The translations under genes and the position numbers were made by a program. This document shows positions 36,802 through 50,298 of a stretch of DNA of 64,000 nucleotides, piece after piece. This DNA comes from Xylocopa sonorina. Its lineage: Eukaryota; Arthropoda; Insecta; Hymenoptera; Apidae. The stretch covers positions 434,001 through 498,000 of the forward strand of contig NW_027490172.1 of the NCBI RefSeq assembly GCF_050948175.1. Reading direction: 5' to 3'. Position 1 is the first letter of the stretch. Every line of letters starts with the position of its first letter. The notes beneath the pieces were generated by a model that did not search any database, was not told where the DNA came from, and saw only the letters and a list, made by a program, of their open reading frames with translations.

Positions 36802-38019
36802 AATGCTTCTTAAAACGAGATATTGCATCTCATATCTATGTTTCATGATAAGATATAATATTCATTGCGAAGTGTTATGCATTCCTCGTCTACGATTCAA
36901 ATGAATGTAAATGCGACACTTCCTTGCAAGGAAATAGCGTTTGCAGATGTCTACGTATCGTAGCAATAGAGTTCTAATGCTTCTTAAAACGCGATATCGC
37001 ATCTCATTTCTATGTTTCATGGTAAGATATAATATGATTTGCGAAGTGTTATGTATTCCTCGTCTACACTTCAAATGAATGTGAATGCGACACTTCCTCG
37101 CTAGGAAGTAGCGTTTGCAGATGTCTACGTATCGTAGCAATGGATTTCTGATGCTTCTTAAAACGCGATATCGCATCTCAGTTCTATGTTTCATGGTAGG
37201 ATATAATATGATTTGCGATGCGATATATATTCCTCTTCTACACTTCAAATGGATGTAAATGCGACACTTCTTTGCAAGGAAATAGCGTTTGCAGATGTCT
37301 ACGTATCGTTGCAATAGAGTTCTTATGATTCTTAAAATGCGATATCGCATCACAATTCTATGTTTCATGGTAAGATATAATATGATTTGCGTAGTGTTAT
37401 GTATTCCTCGTCTACACTTCAAATGAATGTAAATGCGACACTTCTTTGCAAGGAAATAGCGTTTATAGATGTCTACGTATCGTAGCAATAGAGTTCTTAT
37501 GATTCTTAAAGCGCGATATCGCATCTCATTTCTATGTTTCATGGTAAGATATAATATAATTTGCGAAGTGTTATGTATTCCTCGTCTACACTTCAAATGA
37601 ATGTAAATGCGACACTTCTTTGCAAGGAAATAGCGTTTGCAGATGTCTACGTATCGTAGCAATAGAGTTCTAATGCTTCTTAAAACGCGATATCGCATCT
37701 CATTTCTATGTTTCATGGTAAGATATAATATGATTTGCGAAGTGTTATGTATTCCTCGCCTACACTTCAAATGAATGTAAATGCGACACTTCTTTGCAAG
37801 GAAATAGCGTTTGCAGATGTCTACGTATCGTAGCAGTAGCTTTCTAGTGCTTCTTAAAACGCGATATCGCATCTCATTTCTATGTTTCATGGTAAGATAT
37901 AATATGATTTGCGGAGTGTTATGTATTCCTCGTCTACACTTCAAATGAATGTAAATGCGACACTTCCTTGCTAGGAAATAGCGTCTGCAGATGTCTAGGT
38001 ATCGTAGCAATAGAGTTCA
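36802..38019. repeat. 1218-bp tandem duplication, unit 1
   Basis: Seven monomers repeated at once downstream. The distinctive order is: B-type monomer, gtgaatgcgacacttcctcgc subtype, ggatttctgatgc subtype, a gatgcgatatatattcc variant, aaaatgcgatatcgcatcac, tttatagatgtc, then gcagtagctttc. Confidence 0.82.
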
Positions 38020-39237
38020 AATGCTTCTTAAAACGAGATATTGCATCTCATATCTATGTTTCATGATAAGATATAATATTCATTGCGAAGTGTTATGCAT
38101 TCCTCGTCTACGATTCAAATGAATGTAAATGCGACACTTCCTTGCAAGGAAATAGCGTTTGCAGATGTCTACGTATCGTAGCAATAGAGTTCTAATGCTT
38201 CTTAAAACGCGATATCGCATCTCATTTCTATGTTTCATGGTAAGATATAATATGATTTGCGAAGTGTTATGTATTCCTCGTCTACACTTCAAATGAATGT
38301 GAATGCGACACTTCCTCGCTAGGAAGTAGCGTTTGCAGATGTCTACGTATCGTAGCAATGGATTTCTGATGCTTCTTAAAACGCGATATCGCATCTCAGT
38401 TCTATGTTTCATGGTAAGATATAATATGATTTGCGATGCGATATATATTCCTCTTCTACACTTCAAATGGATGTAAATGCGACACTTCTTTGCAAGGAAA
38501 TAGCGTTTGCAGATGTCTACGTATCGTTGCAATAGAGTTCTTATGATTCTTAAAATGCGATATCGCATCACAATTCTATGTTTCATGGTAAGATATAATA
38601 TGATTTGCGTAGTGTTATGTATTCCTCGTCTACACTTCAAATGAATGTAAATGCGACACTTCCTTGCAAGGAAATAGCGTTTATAGATGTCTACGTATCG
38701 TAGCAATAGAGTTCTTATGATTCTTAAAGCGCGATATCGCATCTCATTTCTATGTTTCATGGTAAGATATAATATAATTTGCGAAGTGTTATGTATTCCT
38801 CGTCTACACTTCAAATGAATGTAAATGCGACACTTCTTTGCAAGGAAATAGCGTTTGCAGATGTCTACGTATCGTAGCAATAGAGTTCTAATGCTTCTTA
38901 AAACGCGATATCGCATCTCATTTCTATGTTTCATGGTAAGATATAATATGATTTGCGAAGTGTTATGTATTCCTCGCCTACACTTCAAATGAATGTAAAT
39001 GCGACACTTCTTTGCAAGGAAATAGCGTTTGCAGATGTCTACGTATCGTAGCAGTAGCTTTCTAGTGCTTCTTAAAACGCGATATCGCATCTCATTTCTA
39101 TGTTTCATGGTAAGATATAATATGATTTGCGGAGTGTTATGTATTCCTCGTCTACACTTCAAATGAATGTAAATGCGACACTTCCTTGCTAGGAAATAGC
39201 GTCTGCAGATGTCTAGGTATCGTAGCAATAGAGTTCT
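38020..39237. repeat. 1218-bp tandem duplication, unit 2
   Basis: Second copy of 36802-38019. Small differences include ggtaagatat for ggtaggatat near 38416 and cttccttgc for cttctttgc near 38660. It is followed by a rearranged monomer and, at about 39421, the single-base deletion that first breaks the 174-bp phase of the core. Confidence 0.82.
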
Positions 39238-41979
39238 AATGATTCTTAAAATGCGATATCGCATCACAATTCTATGTTTCATGGTAAGATATAATATGAT
39301 TTGCGTAGTGTTATGTATTCCTCGTCTACACTTCAAATGAATGTAAATGCGACACTTCTTTGCAAGGAAATAGCGTTTGCAGATGTCTACGTATCGTAGC
39401 AGTAGCTTTCTAGTGCTTCTTAAACGCGATATCGCATCTCATTTCTATGTTTCATGGTAAGATATAATATGATTTGCGGAGTGTTATGTATTCCTCGTCT
39501 ACACTTCAAATGAATGTAAATGCGACACTTCCTTGCTAGGAAATAGCGTCTGCAGATGTCTAGGTATCGTAGCAATAGAGTTCTAATGCTTCTTAAAACG
39601 AGATATTGCATCTCATATCTATGTTTCATGATAAGATATAATATTCATTGCGAAGTGTTATGCATTCCTCGTCTACGATTCAAATGAACGTAAATGCGAC
39701 AGTTCCTTGCAAGGAAATAGCGTTTGCAGATGTCTACGTATCGTAGCAATAGAGTTCTTATGATCCTTAAAACGCGATATCGCATCTCATTTCTATGTTT
39801 CATGGTAAGATATAATATAATTTGCGAAGTGTTATGTATTCCTCGTCTACACTTCAAATGAATGTAAATGCGACACATCTTTGCAAGGAAATAGCGTTTG
39901 CAGATGTCTACGTATCGTAGCAATAGAGTTCTAATGCTTCTTAAAACGCGATATCGCATCTCATTTCTATGTTTCATGGTAAGATATAATATGATTTGCG
40001 AAGTGTTATGTATTCCTCGCCTACACTTCAAATGAATGTAAATGCGACACTTCTTTGCAAGGAAATAGCGTTTGCAGATTTCTACGTATCGTAGCAGTAG
40101 CTTTCTAGTGCTTCTTAAAACGCGATATCGCATCTCATTTCTATGTTTCATGGTAAGATATAATATGATTTGCGGAGTGTTATGTATTCCTCGTCCACAC
40201 TTCAAATGAATGTAAATGCGACACATCCTTGCAAGGAAATAGCGTTTGCAGATGTCTACGTATCGTAGCAATAGAGTTCTTATGATTCTCAAAACGCGAT
40301 ATCGCATCTCATTTCTATGTTTCATGGTAAGATATAATATGATTTGCGTAGTGTTATGTATTCCTCGTCTACACTTCAAATGAATGTAAATGCGACACTT
40401 CTTTGCAAGGAAATAGCGTTTATAGATGTCTACGTATCGTAGCAATAGAGTTCTTATGATTCTGAAAGCGCGATATCGCATCTCATTTCTATGTTTCATG
40501 GTAAGATATAATATAATTTGCGAAGTGTTATGTATTCCTCGTCTACACTTCAAATGAATGTAAATGCGACACTTCTTTGCAAGGAAATAGCGTTTGCAGA
40601 TGTCTACGTATCGTTGCAATAGAGTTCTAATGCTTCTTAAAACGATATATCGCATCTCATTTCTATGTTTCATGGTAAGATATAATATGATTTACGAAGT
40701 GTTATGTATTCCTCGTCTACACATCAAATGAATGTAAATGCGACACTTCCTTGCAAGGAAATAGTGTTTGCAGATGTCTACGTATCGTAGCAATAGAGTT
40801 CTTATGATTCTCAAAACGCGATATCGCATCTCATTTCTATGTTTCATGGTAAGATATTATATGATTTGCGAAGTGTCATGTATTCCTCGTCTACACTTCA
40901 AATGAATGTAAATGCGACACTTCTTTGCAAGGAAATAGCGTTTGCAGATGTCTACGTATCGTAGCAATAGAGTTCTAATGCTTCTTAAAACGCGATATCG
41001 CATCTCATTTCTATGTTTCATGGTAAGATATAATATGATTTGCGAAGTGTTATGTATTCCTCGCCTACACTTCAAATGAATGTAAATGCTACACTTCCTT
41101 GCAAGGAAATAGCGTTTGCAAGTGTCTACCTATCGTAGCAGTAGTGTTCTAATGCTTCATAGAACATGATGTCGCATCTGATTTTTATGTTTCATGGTAA
41201 GATATAATATGGTTTGCGAAGTGTTATGTATTCCTCGTCTACACTTCAAATGAATGTAAGTGCGACACTTCCTCGCTAGGAAATAGCGTTTGCAGATGTC
41301 TACGAATCGTAGCAATAGAGTTCAAATGCTTCTTAAAACGAGATATTGCATCTCATATCTATGTTTCATGATAAGATATAATATTCATTGCGAAGTGTTA
41401 TGCATTCCTCGTCTACAATTCAAATGAATGTAAATGCGACACTTCCTTGCAAGGAAATAGCGTTTGCAGATGTCTACGTATCGTAGCAATAGAGTTCTAA
41501 TGCTTCTTAAAACGCGATATCGCATCTCATTTCTATGTTTCATGGTAAGATATAATATGATTTGCGAAGTGTTATGTATTCCTCGTCTACACTTCAAATG
41601 AATGTGAATGCGACACTTCCTCGCTAGGAAGTAGCGTTTGCAGATGTCTACGTATCGTAGCAATGGATTTCTGATGCTTCTTAAAACGCGATATCGCATC
41701 TCAGTTCTATGTTTCATGGTAAGATATAATATGATTTGCGATGCGATATGTATTCCTCTTCTACACTTCAAATGGATGTAAATGCGACACTTCTTTGCAA
41801 GGAAATAGCGTTTGCAGATGTCTACGTATCGTTGCAATAGAGTTCTTATGATTCTTAAAACGCGATATCGCATCACATTTCTATGTTTCATGGTAAGATA
41901 TAATATGATCTGCGGAGTGTTATGTATTCCTCGTCTACACGTCAAATGAATGTAAATGCGAACTTCCTTGCAAGGAAAT

Positions 41980-42675
41980 AGCGTTTGCAGATGTCTACGT
42001 ATCGTAGCAATGGATTTCTGATGCTTCTTAAAACGCGGTATCACATCTCAGTTCTATGTTTCATGGTAAGATATAATATGATTTGCGAAGTGTTATGTAT
42101 TCCTCGTCTACACTTCAAATGAATGTAAATGCGACACTTCTTTGCAAGGAAATAGCGTTTGCAGATGTCTACGTATCGTAGCAATAGAGTTCTAATGCTT
42201 CTTAAAACGCGATATCGCATCTCATTTCTATGTTTCATGGTAAGATATAATATGATTTGCAAAGTGTTATGTATTCCTCGCCTACACTTCAAATGAATGT
42301 AAATGCGACATTTCTTTGCAAGGAAATAGCGTTTGCAGATGTCTACGTATCGTAGCAGTAGCTTTCTAGTGCTTCTTAAAACGCGATATCGCATCTCATT
42401 TCTATGTTTCATGGTAAGATATAATATGATTTGCGGAGTGTTATGTATTCCTCGTCTACACTTCAAATGAATGTAAATGCGACACTTACTTGCAAGGAAA
42501 TAGCGTTTGCAGATGTCTACGTATCGTAGCAATAGAGTTCTTATGATTCTTAAAACGCTATATCGCATCTCATTTCTATGTTTCATGGTAAGATATAATA
42601 TGATTTGCGGAGTGTTATGTATTCCTCGTCTACACTTCAAATGAATGTAAATGCGACACTTCCTTGCAAGGAAAT
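41980..42675. repeat. 696-bp tandem duplication, unit 1
   Basis: Four monomers beginning near a caatggatttctgatgc / gcggtatcacatctcag monomer, repeated directly downstream at a 696-bp offset. This subtype otherwise appears only at 7.4-9.7 kb in the window. Confidence 0.75.
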
Positions 42676-43371
42676 AGCGTTTGCAGATGTCTACGTATCG
42701 TAGCAATGGATTTCTGATGCTTCTTAAAACGCGGTATCACATCTCAGTTCTATGTTTCATGGTAAGATATAATATGATTTGCGAAGTGTTATGTATTCCT
42801 CGTCTACACTTCAAATGAATGTAAATATGACACTTCTTTGCAAGGAAATAGCGTTTGCAGATGTCTACGTATCGTAGCAATAGAGTTCTAATGCTTCTTA
42901 AAACGCGATATCGCATCTCATTTCTATGTTTCATGGTAAGATATAATATGATTTGCAAAGTGTTATGTATTCCTCGCCTACACTTCAAATGAATGTAAAT
43001 GCGACACTTCTTTGCAAGGAAATAGCGTTTGCAGATGTCTACGTATCGTAGCAGTAGCTTTCTAGTGCTTCTTAAAACGCGATATCGCATCTCATTTCTA
43101 TGTTTCATGGTAAGATATAATATGATTTGCGGAGTGTTATGTATTCCTCGTCTACACTTCAAATGAATGTAAATGCGACACTTACTTGCAAGGAAATAGC
43201 GTTTGCAGATGTCTACGTATCGTAGCAATAGAGTTCTTATGATTCTTAAAACGCTATATCGCATCTCATTTCTATGTTTCATGGTAAGATATAATATGAT
43301 TTGCGGAGTGTTATGTATTCCTCGTCTACACTTCAAATGAATGTAAATGCGACACTTCCTTGCAAGGAAAT
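42676..43371. repeat. 696-bp tandem duplication, unit 2
   Basis: Second copy of 41980-42675. It differs at single bases, for example aaatatgaca for aaatgcgaca near 42833, and ends where gaaattgcg replaces gaaatagcg near 43370. Confidence 0.75.
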
Positions 43372-44404
43372 TGCGTTTGCAGATGTCTACGTATCGTAGC
43401 AATAGAGTTCTTATGATTCTCAAAACGCGATATCGCATCTCATTTCTATGTTTCATGGTAAGATATTATATGATTTGCGAAGTGTCATGTATTCCTCGTC
43501 TACACTTCAAATGAATGTAAATGCGACACTTCCTTGCTAGGAAATAGCGTCTGCAGATGTCTAGGTATCGTAGCAATAGAGTTCTAATGCTTCTTAAAAC
43601 GAGATATTGCATCTCATATCTAAGTTTCATGATAAGATATAATATTCATTGCGAAGTGTTATGCATTCCTCGTCTACGATTCAAATGAACGTAAATGCGA
43701 CACTTCCTTGCAAGGAAATAGCGTTTGCAGATGTCTACCTGTCGTAGCAATAGTGTTCTAATGCTTCTTAAAACGCGATATCGCATCTCATTTCTATGTT
43801 GCATGGTAAGATATAACATGATTTGCGAAGTGTTATGTATTCCTCGTCTACACTTCAAATGACTGTGAATGCGATACTTCCTCGCTAGGAAATAGCGTTT
43901 GCAGATGTCTACGTATCGTAGCAATGGATTTCTGATGCTTCTTAAAACGCGATATCGCATCTCATTTCTATGTTTCATGGTAAGATATAATATGATTTGC
44001 GAAGTGTTATGTATTCCTCGTCTACACTTCAAATGAATCTAAATGCGACACTTCTTTGCAAGGAAATAGCGTTTGCAAATGTCTACGTATCGTTGCAATA
44101 GAGTTCTTATGATTCTTAAAACGCTATATCGCATCTCATTTCTATGTTTCATGGTAAGATATAATATGATTTGCGGAGTGTTATGTATTCCTCGTCTACA
44201 CTTCAAATGAATGTAAATGCGACACTTCCTTGCAAGGAAATAGAGTTTGCAGATGTCTACGTATCGTAGCAACAGAGTTCTAATGCTTCTTAAAACGCGA
44301 TATCGCATCGCATTTCTATGTTTCATGGTAAGATGTAATATGATTTGCGAAGTGTTATGTATTCCTCCTCTACACTTCAAATGAATGTAAATGCGGCACT
44401 TCCT

Positions 44405-45402
44405 TGCAAGGAAATAGCGTTTGCAGATGTCTACGTATCGTAGCAATAGATTTCTTATGATTCTCAAAACGCGATATCGCATCTCATTTCTATGTTTCAT
44501 GGTAAGATATTATGTGATTTGCGAAGTGTCATGTATTCCTCGCCTACACTTCAAATGAATGTAAATGCGACACTTCCTTGCTAGGAAATAGCGTCTGCAG
44601 ATGTCTAGGTATCGTAGCAATAGAGTTCTAATGCTTCTTAAAACGAGATATTGCATCTCATATCTATGTTTCATGATAAGATATAATATTCATTGCGAAG
44701 TGTTATGTATTCCTCGTCTACACATCAAATGAATGTAAATGCGACACTTTCTTGCAAGGAAATAGCGTTTGCAGATGTCTACGTATCGTAGCAATAGATT
44801 TCTTATGATTCTCAAAACGCGATATCGCATCTCATTTCTATGTTTCATGGTAAGATATTATGTGATTTGCGAAGTGTCATGTATTCCTCGCCTACACTTC
44901 AAATGAATGTAAATGCGACACTTCCTTGCTAGGAAATAGCGTCTGCAGATGTCTAGGTATCGTAGCAATAGAGTTCTAATGCTTCTTAAAACGAGATATT
45001 GCATCTCATATCTATGTTTCATGATAAGATATAATATTCATTGCGAAGTGTTATGTATTCCTCGTCTACACATCAAATGAATGTAAATGCGACACTTTCT
45101 TGCAAGGAAATAGCGTTTGCAGATGTCTACGTATCGTAGCAATAGATTTCTTATGATTCTCAAAACGCGATATCGCATCTCATTTCTATGTTTCATGGTA
45201 AGATATTATGTGATTTGCGAAGTGTCATGTATTCCTCGCCTACACTTCAAATGAATGTAAATGCGACACTTCCTTGCTAGGAAATAGCGTCTGCAGATGT
45301 CTAGGTATCGTAGCAATAGTGTTCTAATGCTTCTTAAAACGAGATATTGCATCTCATATCTATGTTTCATGATAAGATATAATATTCATTGCGAAGTGTT
45401 AT
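44405..45402. repeat. 348-bp dimer repeated three times
   Basis: An A-type and a B-type monomer alternate as a 348-bp dimer in nearly three perfect units. The signals atagatttcttatg (about 44447, 44795 and 45143) and gataagatat (44675, 45023 and 45371) recur exactly every 348 bp, and cactttcttgcaagg is found in two. It is the shortest HOR in the window and breaks off at about 45403. Confidence 0.88.
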
Positions 45403-46992
45403 GCATTCCTCGTCTACGATTCAAATGAACGTAAATGCGACACTTCCTTGCAAGGAAATAGCGTTTGCAGATGTCTACGTATGGTAGCAACAGAGTTCTA
45501 ATGCTTCTTAAAACGCGATATCGCATCGCATTCCTATGTTTCATGGTAAGATGTAATATGATTTGCGAAGTGTTATGTATTCCTCCTCTACACTTCAAAT
45601 GAATGTAAATGCGGCACTTCCTTGCAAGGAAATAGCGTTTGCAAATGTCTACCTGTCGTAGCAATAGTGTTCTAATGCTTCTTAAAACGCGATATCGCAT
45701 CTCATTTCTATGTTTCATGGTAAGATATAATATGATTTGCGTAGTGTTATGTATTCCTCGTCTACACTTCAAATGAATGTAAATGCGACACTTCTCTGCA
45801 AGGGAATAGCGTTTGCAGATGTCTACGTATCGTAGCAATAGAGTTCTTATGATTCTTGAAACGCGATATCGCATCTCATTTCTATGTTTCATGGTACGAT
45901 ATAATATGATTTGCGAAGTGTTATGTATTCCTCGTCTACACTTCAAATGAATGTAAATGCGACACTTCTTTGCAAGGAAATAGCGTTTGCAGATGTCTAC
46001 GTATCGTAGCAATAGAGTTCTAATGCTCCTTAAAACGCGATATCGCATCTCATTTCTATGTTTCATGGTAAGATATAATATGATTTGCGAAGTGTTATGT
46101 ATTCCTCGTCTACACTTCAAATGAATGTAAATGCGACACTTCCTTGCTAGGAAATAGCGTTTGTAGATGTCTACGTATCGTAGCAATAGAGTTCTAATGC
46201 TTCTTAAAACGCGATATCGCATCTCATTTCTATGTTTCATGGTAAGATATAACATGATTTGCGAAGTGTTATGTATTCCTCGTCTACACTTCAAATGACT
46301 GTGAATGCGATACTTCCTCGCTAGGAAATAGCGTTTGCAGATGTCTACGTATCGTAGCAATAGAGTTATTATGATCCTTAAAACGCGATATCGCATCTCA
46401 TTTCTATGTTTCATGGTAAGATATAATATGATTTGCGGACTGTTATGTATTCCTCGTCTACATTTCAAATGAATGTAAACGCGACACTTCCTTGCTAGGA
46501 AATAGCGTTTGTAGATGTCTACGTATCGTAGCAATAGAGTTCTAATGCTTCTTAAAACGCGATATCGCATCTCATTTCTATGTTTCATGGTAAGATATAA
46601 TATGATTTTCTAAGTGTTATGTAGTCCTCGTCTACACTTCAAATGAATGTGAATGCGACACTTCCTCGCTAGGAAATAGCGTTTGCAGATGTCTACGTAT
46701 CGTAGCAATGGATTTCTGATGCTTCTTAAAACGCGATATCGCATCTCATTTCTATGTTTCATGGTAAGATATAATATGATTTTCTAAGTGTTATGTAGTC
46801 CTCGTCTACACTTCAAATGAATGTGAATGCGACACTTCCTCGCTAGGAAATAGCGTTTGCAGATGTCTACGTATCGTAGCAATGGATTTCTGATGCTTCT
46901 TAAAACGCGATATCGCATCTCATTTCTATGTTTCATGGTAAGATATAATATGATTTGCGAAGTGTTATGTATTCCTCGTCTACACTTCAAAT

Positions 46993-48529
46993 GAATCTAA
47001 ATGCGACACTTCTTTGCAAGGAAATAGCGTTTGCAAATGTCTACGTATCGTTGCAATAGAGTTCTTATGATTCTTAAAACGCTATATCGCATCTCATTTC
47101 TATGTTTCATGGTAAGATATAATATGATTTGCGGAGTGTTATGTATTCCTCGTCTACACTTCAAATGAATGTAAATGCGACACTTCCTTGCAAGGAAATA
47201 GAGTTTGCAGATGTCTACGTATCGTAGCAATAGAGTTCTTATGATTCTCAAAACGCGATATCGCATCTCATTTCTATGTTTCATGGTAAGATATAATATG
47301 ATTTGCGTAGTGTTATGTATTCCTCGTCTACACTTCAAATGAATGTAAATGCGACACTTCTTTGCAAGGAAATAGCGTCTGCAGATGTCTAGGTATCGTA
47401 GCAATAGGGTTCTAATGCTTCTTAAAACGAGATATTGCATCTCATATCTAAGTTTCATGATAAGATATAATATTCATTGCGAAGTGTTATGCATTCCTCG
47501 TCTACGATTCAAATGAACGTAAATGCGACACTTCCTTGCAAGGAAATAGCGTTTGCAGATGTCTACGTATCGTAGCAACAGAGTTCTAATGCTTCTTAAA
47601 ACGCGATATCGCATCGCATTTCTATGTTTCATGGTAAGATGTAATATGATTTGCGAAGTGTTATGTATTCCTCCTCTACACTTCAAATGAATGTAAATGC
47701 GGCACTTCCTTGCAAGGAAATAGCGTTTGCAAATGTCTACCTGTCGTAGCAATAGTGTTCTAATGCTTCTTAAAACGCGATATCGCATCTCATTTCTATG
47801 TTGCATGGTAAGATATAACATGATTTGCGAAGTGTTATGTATTCCTCGTCTACACTTCAAATGACTGTGAATGCGATACTTCCTCGCTAGGAAATAGCGT
47901 TTGCAGATGTCTACGTATCGTAGCAATAGAGTTCTTATGATCCTTAAAACGCGATATCGCATCTCATTTCTATGTTTCATGGTAAGATATAATATGATTT
48001 GCGGACTGTTATGTATTCCTCGTCTACATTTCAAATGAATGTAAACGCGACACTTCCTTGCTAGGAAATAGCGTTTGTAGATGTCTACGTATCGTAGCAA
48101 TAGAGTTCTAATGCTTCTTAAAACGCGATATCGCATCTCATTTCTATGTTTCATGGTAAGATATAATATGATTTTCTAAGTGTTATGTAGTCCTCGTCTA
48201 CACTTCAAATGAATGTGAATGCGACACTTCCTCGCTAGGAAATAGCGTTTGCAGATGTCTACGTATCGTAGCAATGGATTTCGGATGCTTCTTAAAACGC
48301 GATATCGCATCTCATTTCTATGTTTCATGGTAAGATATAATATGATTTGCGAAGTGTTATGTATTCCTCGTCTACACTTCAAATGAATCTAAATGCGACA
48401 CTTCTTTGCAAGGAAATAGCGTTTGCAAATGTCTACGTATCGTTGCAATAGAGTTCTTATGATTCTTAAAACGCTATATCGCATCTCATTTCTATGTTTC
48501 ATGGTAAGATATAATATGATTTGCGGAGT
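46993..48529. repeat. 1.5-kb block, copy 1 (partner 50299-51835)
   Basis: About nine monomers recurring at a 3306-bp offset (19 monomers). Shared markers are gaatctaaatgcg, ctaagtttcatgataag, cctgtcgtagcaatag, atgttgcatggtaag, gactgtgaatgcgatac and tctacatttcaaatg. A further partial match lies at 43.7-44.1 kb. Confidence 0.78.
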
Positions 48530-48651
48530 GTTATGTATTCCTCGTCTACACTTCAAATGAATGTAAATGCGACACTTCCTTGCAAGGAAATAGAGTTTGC
48601 AGATGTCTACGTATCGTAGCAATAGAGTTCCTATGATTCTCAAAACGCGAT

Positions 48652-49938
48652 ATCGCATCTCATTTCTAAGTTTCATGGTAAGATATAATATGATTTGCGA
48701 AGTGTTATGTATTTCCCGTCTACACTTCAAATGAATGTAAATGCGACACTTCCTTGCAAGGAAATAGCGTTTGCAGATGTCTACGTATCGTAGTAATAGA
48801 GTTCAAATGCTTCTTAAAACGAGATATTGCATCTCATATCTATGTTTCATGATAAGATATAATATTCATTGCGAAGTGTTATGTATTCCTCGTCTACACA
48901 TCAAATGAATGTAAATGCGACACTTCCTTGCCAGGAAATAGCGTTTGCAGATGTCTACGTATCGTAGCAATAGAGTTCTTATGATTCTCAAAACGCGATA
49001 TCGCATCTCATTTCTATGTTTCATGGTAAGATATTATGTGATTTGCGAAGTGTCATGTATTCCTCGCCTACACTTCAAATGAATGTAAATGCGACACTTC
49101 CTTGCTAGGAAATAGCGTCTGCAGATGTCTAGGTATCGTAGCAATAGAGTTCTAATGCTTCTTAAAACGAGATATTGCATCTCATATCTATGTTTCATGA
49201 TAAGATATAATATTCATTGCGAAGTGTTATGCATTCCTCGTCTACGATTCAAATGAACGTAAATGCGACACTTCCTTGCAAGGAAATAGCGTTTGCAGAT
49301 GTCTACGTATGGTAGCAACAGAGTTCTAATGCTTCTTAAAACGCGATATCGCATCGCATTCCTATGTTTCATGGTAAGATGTAATATGATTTGCGAAGTG
49401 TTATGTATTCCTCCTCTACATTTCAAATGAATGTAAATGCGGCACTTCCTTGCAAGGAAATAGCGTTTGCAAATGTCTACCTGTCGTAGCAATAGTGTTC
49501 TAATGCTTCTTAAAACGCGATATCGCATCTCATTTCTATGTTTCATGGTAAGATATAATATGATTTGCGTAGTGTTATGTATTCCTCGTCTACACTTCAA
49601 ATGAATGTAAATGCGACACTTCTCTGCAAGGGAATAGCGTTTGCAGATGTCTACGTATCGTAGCAATAGAGTACTTATGATTCTTGAAACGCGATATCGC
49701 ATCTCATTTCTATGTTTCATGGTACGATATAATATGATTTGCGAAGTGTTATGTATTCCTCATCTACACTTCAAATGAATGTAAATGCGACACTTCTTTG
49801 CAAGGAAATAGCGTTTGCAGATGTCTACGTATCGTAGCAATAGAGTTCTAATGCTCCTTAAAACGCGATATCGCATCTCATTTCTATGTTTCATGGTAAG
49901 ATATAATATGATTTGCGGAGTGTTATGTATTCCTCGTC
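48652..49938. repeat. 1.3-kb block, copy 1 (partner 52306-53592)
   Basis: About seven monomers recurring at a 3654-bp offset (21 monomers). Shared rare markers are cgtagtaatagagttc, gatattatgtga, tatggtagcaacag and gcattcctatg. The tatggtagcaacag marker also occurs at 45481, 22 monomers upstream. Confidence 0.75.
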
Positions 49939-50298
49939 TACACTTCAAATGAATCTAAATGCGACACTTCTTTGCAAGGAAATAGCGTTTGCAAATGTCT
50001 ACGTATCGTTGCAATAGAGTTCTTATGATTCTTAAAACGCTATATCGCATCTCATTTCTATGTTTCATGGTAAGATATAATATGATTTGCGGAGTGTTAT
50101 GTATTCCTCGTCTACACTTCAAATGAATGTAAATGCGACACTTCCTTGCAGGGAAATAGAGTTTGCAGATGTCTACATATCGTAGCAATAGAGTTCTTAT
50201 GATTCTCAAAACGCGATATCGCATCTCATTTCTATGTTTCATGGTAAGATATAATATGATTTGCGTAGTGTTATGTATTCCTCGTCTACACTTCAAAT

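Larger units (their letters stand above)
10901..43500. repeat. Homogenised satellite core with higher-order repeats
   Basis: About 187 monomers. B-type junctions (plus-strand tcattgcg) lie at 11632, 12676, 15982, 19288, 21202, 25030, 27466, 29032, 30598, 33208, 35296, 36862 and 38080. Every interval is an exact multiple of 174 (6, 19, 19, 11, 22, 14, 9, 9, 15, 12, 9 and 7 monomers). The sum, 26448 bp, is exactly 152 monomers, so there is no net length change. The first later slip is one A lost at about 39421 (cttcttaaacgcg). Recurrent subtypes include gcagtagctttctagtgcttc, gcgtttatagatgtc and cattaga-type variants arranged in repeated orders. No transposon interrupts it. Minus-strand open frames reach 506-864 codons, which I read as a consequence of frame-preserving homogenisation and not as genes. 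Confidence 0.95.
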
